Shown here: positions 62,221 through 64,000 of the stretch, piece after piece
How the letters are laid out: every line of letters begins with the position of its first letter
Numbering within the stretch: position 1 is the stretch's first letter
Source of the DNA: Clusia tigrina
Lineage: Eukaryota; Arthropoda; Insecta; Diptera; Clusiidae
Assembly: GCA_920105625.2 (NCBI GenBank)
Contig: OV050032.1
Span: forward strand, 108,794,542 to 108,858,541
Length of the DNA: 64,000 bases
Reading direction: 5' to 3'
Made by a program: the position numbers and the translations under genes
Notes under the pieces: model-generated
Told to the model about the DNA's origin: nothing
Databases searched by the model: none
Seen by the model: the letters and a program-made list of their open reading frames with translations, nothing else

Positions 62221-64000
62221 CCACGGTACGTCCTACACCTATCAAAGTTTGCAACATACAAATGCTTGTAACTTTTTTCTGGAGCGTCATAAAACCTTGA
62301 AATTTTGGAACAATAAAGTACTCGAGCCTCTTGTCAATTTGAGCCATCGCTCAAAGCTATGCTACCCTAGAGTCCCAAATCAAACACTGATAAAACTTCA
62401 ATGGCCCTAACTTCTTTACGGTACGTCCTACACCTAACAAAGTTTGCAACATACAAATGCTTGTAACATTTTACTGGAGCGTCATAAAACCTTGAAATTT
62501 TGTAACAATAAAGTACTCGAGCCTCTTGTCAATTTAAGCCATCGCTCAAAGCTATGCTACCCTTGAGTCCCAAATCAAACACTGATAAAACTTCAAACGC
62601 CCCTAACTTCTTTACGGTACGTCCTACACCTATCAAAGTTTGCAACATACAAATGCTTGTAACTTTTTACTGGAGCGTCATAAATCCTTGAAATTTTGTA
62701 ACAATGAAGTACTCGAGCCTCTTGTAAATTTAAGTTATCGCTCAAAGCTATGCTACTCTTGAGTCCCAAATCAAACACTGATAAAACTTCAAACGCCCTA
62801 ACTTCTTTACGGTACGTCCTACACCTATCAAAGTTGGCAACATACAAATGCTTGTAACTTTTTACTGGAGCGTCATAAAACCTTGAAATTTTGTAACAAT
62901 AAAGTTCTCGAGCCTCTAGTCAATTTAAGCCATCGCTCAAAGCTATGCTACCCTAGAGTCCCAAATCAAACACTGATAAAACTTCAAATGGCCCAAACTT
63001 CTTTACGGTACGTCCTACACCTATCAAAGTTGGCAACATACAAATGCTTGTAACTTTTTACTGGAGCGTCATAAAACCTTGAAATTTTGTAACAATAAAG
63101 TTCTCGAGCCTCTAGTCAATTTAGGTGATCGCTCAAAGCTATGCTACCCTAGAGTCCCAAATCAAACACTGATAAAACTTCAAACGCCCCTAACTTCTAT
63201 ACTGTACGTCCTACTCCTATCAAAGTTTGCAACATACAAATGCTTGTAACTTTTTACTGGAGCGTCATAAAACCTTGAAATTTTGTAACAATGAAGTACT
63301 CGAGCCTCTTGTCAATTTAAGACATCGCTCAAAACTATGCTACCCTAGAGTCCCAAATCAAACACTGATAAAACTTCAAATGGCCCTAACTTCTTTACGG
63401 TACGCCCTACACCTATCAAAGTTTGCAACATACAAATGCTTGTAACTTTTTACTGGAGCGTCATAAAACATTGAAGTTTTGTAACAATAAAGTACTCGAG
63501 CCTCGTGTCAATTTAAGCCTTCGCTCAAAGCTATGCTACCCTAGAGTCCCAAATCAAACACTGATAAAACTTCAAACGCCCCTAACTTCTTTACGGTACG
63601 TCCTACACTTATCAAAGTTTGCAACATACAAATGCTTGTAACTTTTTACTGGAGCGTCATAAAACCTTGAAATTTTGTAACAATGAAGTACTCGAGCCTC
63701 TTGTCAATTTAAGTTATCGCTCAAAGCTATGCTACACTTGAGTCCCAAATCAAACACTGATAAAACTTCAAACGCCCCTAACTTCTTTACGGTACGTCCT
63801 ACACCTATCAAAGTTGGCAACATACAAATGCTTGTAACTTTTTACTGGAGCGTCATAAAACCTTGAAATTTTGTAACAATGAACTACCCGAGCCTCTTGT
63901 CAATTTAAGCTATCGCTCAAAGCTATGCTACCCTAGAGTCCCAAATCAAACACTGATAAAACTTCCAATGGCCCTAACTTCTTTACGGTACGTCCTACAC
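62221..64000. repeat. Group B array, twin of 10.07-10.33 and 13.8-15.18 kb
   Basis: 62221-62480 follows 10073-10330 at an offset of 52,148, including CAATTTGAGCC, ACTTCAATGGCC and TAACATTTTACTGG. From about 62640 to the end of the window the sequence follows 13.82-15.18 kb at 48,818-48,819, including CTTGTAAATTTAAG and ACTTCCAATGG. The match runs off the window. Confidence 0.85.

Larger units (their letters stand above)
1..64000. repeat. Satellite DNA array, 196-bp monomer, head-to-tail throughout
   Basis: The whole window is one satellite family. The landmark GCAACATACAAATGC recurs every 196 bp (for example near 3059, 3255, then 4431, 4627, 4823), and other landmarks such as CTCAAAGCTATGCTAC and CAAACACTGATAAAAC keep the same spacing. 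Counting the common form from GCAACATAC to the next one gives 196 bases, 75 of them G or C. All copies lie in the same orientation and I saw no inverted monomer, insertion or unique spacer. The window is cut from a larger array, since both ends fall inside monomers. Satellites of this length commonly form centromeric or pericentromeric heterochromatin, so that location is an inference. No coding function is supported. Strand is arbitrary for such a repeat. Confidence 0.98.

Noticed and set aside
5548..62847. Minus-strand open frames of 69-94 codons (for example 5548-5799, 9990-10199, 13745-14029, 62593-62847)
   Set aside because: They are antisense readings of the same monomers, recurring exactly where the duplicated blocks recur, with no independent evidence of coding.
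1296..63641. Series of 60-107-codon open frames on the + strand with nearly the same predicted peptide (QHTNACNFLLERHKTLKFCNN and relatives)
   Set aside because: They repeat the satellite. Most begin at TTG in GTTTGCAAC and run to a stop in the next monomer, 219 bp for a 196-bp repeat, so neighbours overlap. The frame is open only where GTTTGC is present instead of GTTGGC, and small indels change it freely. No ribosome site, domain or selection pattern is visible.
1..64000. CRISPR array
   Set aside because: There are direct repeats but no unique spacers: the full 196-bp period is repeat sequence, far longer than any CRISPR repeat-spacer pair.
1..64000. Tandem protein-coding repeats of one long gene
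   Set aside because: A period of 196 is not a multiple of 3 and all frames contain stops within two monomers.
1..64000. Transposon or retrotransposon fragment, or long terminal repeats
   Set aside because: No polymerase, integrase or transposase frame, no terminal repeats with target duplications, and no break in the monomer phase that an insertion would cause.
1..64000. Ribosomal spacer repeats or 5S rRNA array
   Set aside because: No 5S, 18S or 28S motif, and no promoter or terminator runs; the entire period is noncoding satellite.
1..64000. Assembly artefact as the explanation of the long-range duplications
   Set aside because: Not excluded, but the copies differ by private single-base changes and whole-monomer gaps, which a simple duplicated contig would not show. 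Raw-read support is still the deciding test.

Overview
This 64-kb window is one uninterrupted block of tandemly repeated satellite DNA. Every part I read is a head-to-tail array, in a single orientation, of one monomer family about 196 bp long (roughly 327 copies, about 38% G+C by a hand count of the consensus). I see no gene, RNA gene, transposon, CRISPR array, origin or unique sequence. The reading frames of about 60-107 codons that open in each monomer are by-products of the repeat: 196 is not a multiple of 3, the frames restart every monomer, overlap by about 23 bp and end at a stop in the next copy.

This kind of sequence points to a eukaryotic chromosome, most likely a centromeric or other heterochromatic domain. 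A plant is the best guess. Monomer length and A+T richness fit plant centromeric satellites, and the stretch from TTCAAATGG through CTAACTT to ACGG and GTCC resembles, from memory, a stretch found in some plant satellites such as the soybean centromeric repeat. I do not recognise the family itself and cannot name the species.

The interest lies in the higher-order structure. Four variant groups can be told apart. Group A (about 1-6.6, 16-24.7 and 55.06-57.6 kb) is built on 5- to 10-monomer units that start with the same marker monomer. Group B/B' (about 6.6-15.96, 29.3-33.15 and 57.6-64 kb) is built on a five-monomer unit of 980 bp (B' 979 bp). Group C (about 37.1-44.9 kb) is more diverged and poorly ordered. 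Group D (about 44.9-55.05 kb) carries a monomer with a net 25-bp loss, giving units of 955 bp, and contains a 5,021-bp duplication. Regions 24.7-29.3 and 33.2-37.1 kb are mosaics.

On top of this are kilobase-scale segmental duplications inside the array: about 4.3-10.3 kb recurs at 55.06-62.4 kb, about 13.8-15.2 kb at 62.6-64 kb, and about 1.1-5.8 kb at 19.7-24.6 kb. Copies differ mostly by whole numbers of monomers. Several junctions can be placed inside 11-50 bp of sequence shared by both parents, as expected of unequal exchange between registered repeats. A short conversion-like patch near 25.95-26.0 kb and two different 10- and 11-bp deletions at one monomer position add finer detail. The window is best read as a record of how a satellite array expands, contracts and homogenises, not as a protein-coding system.
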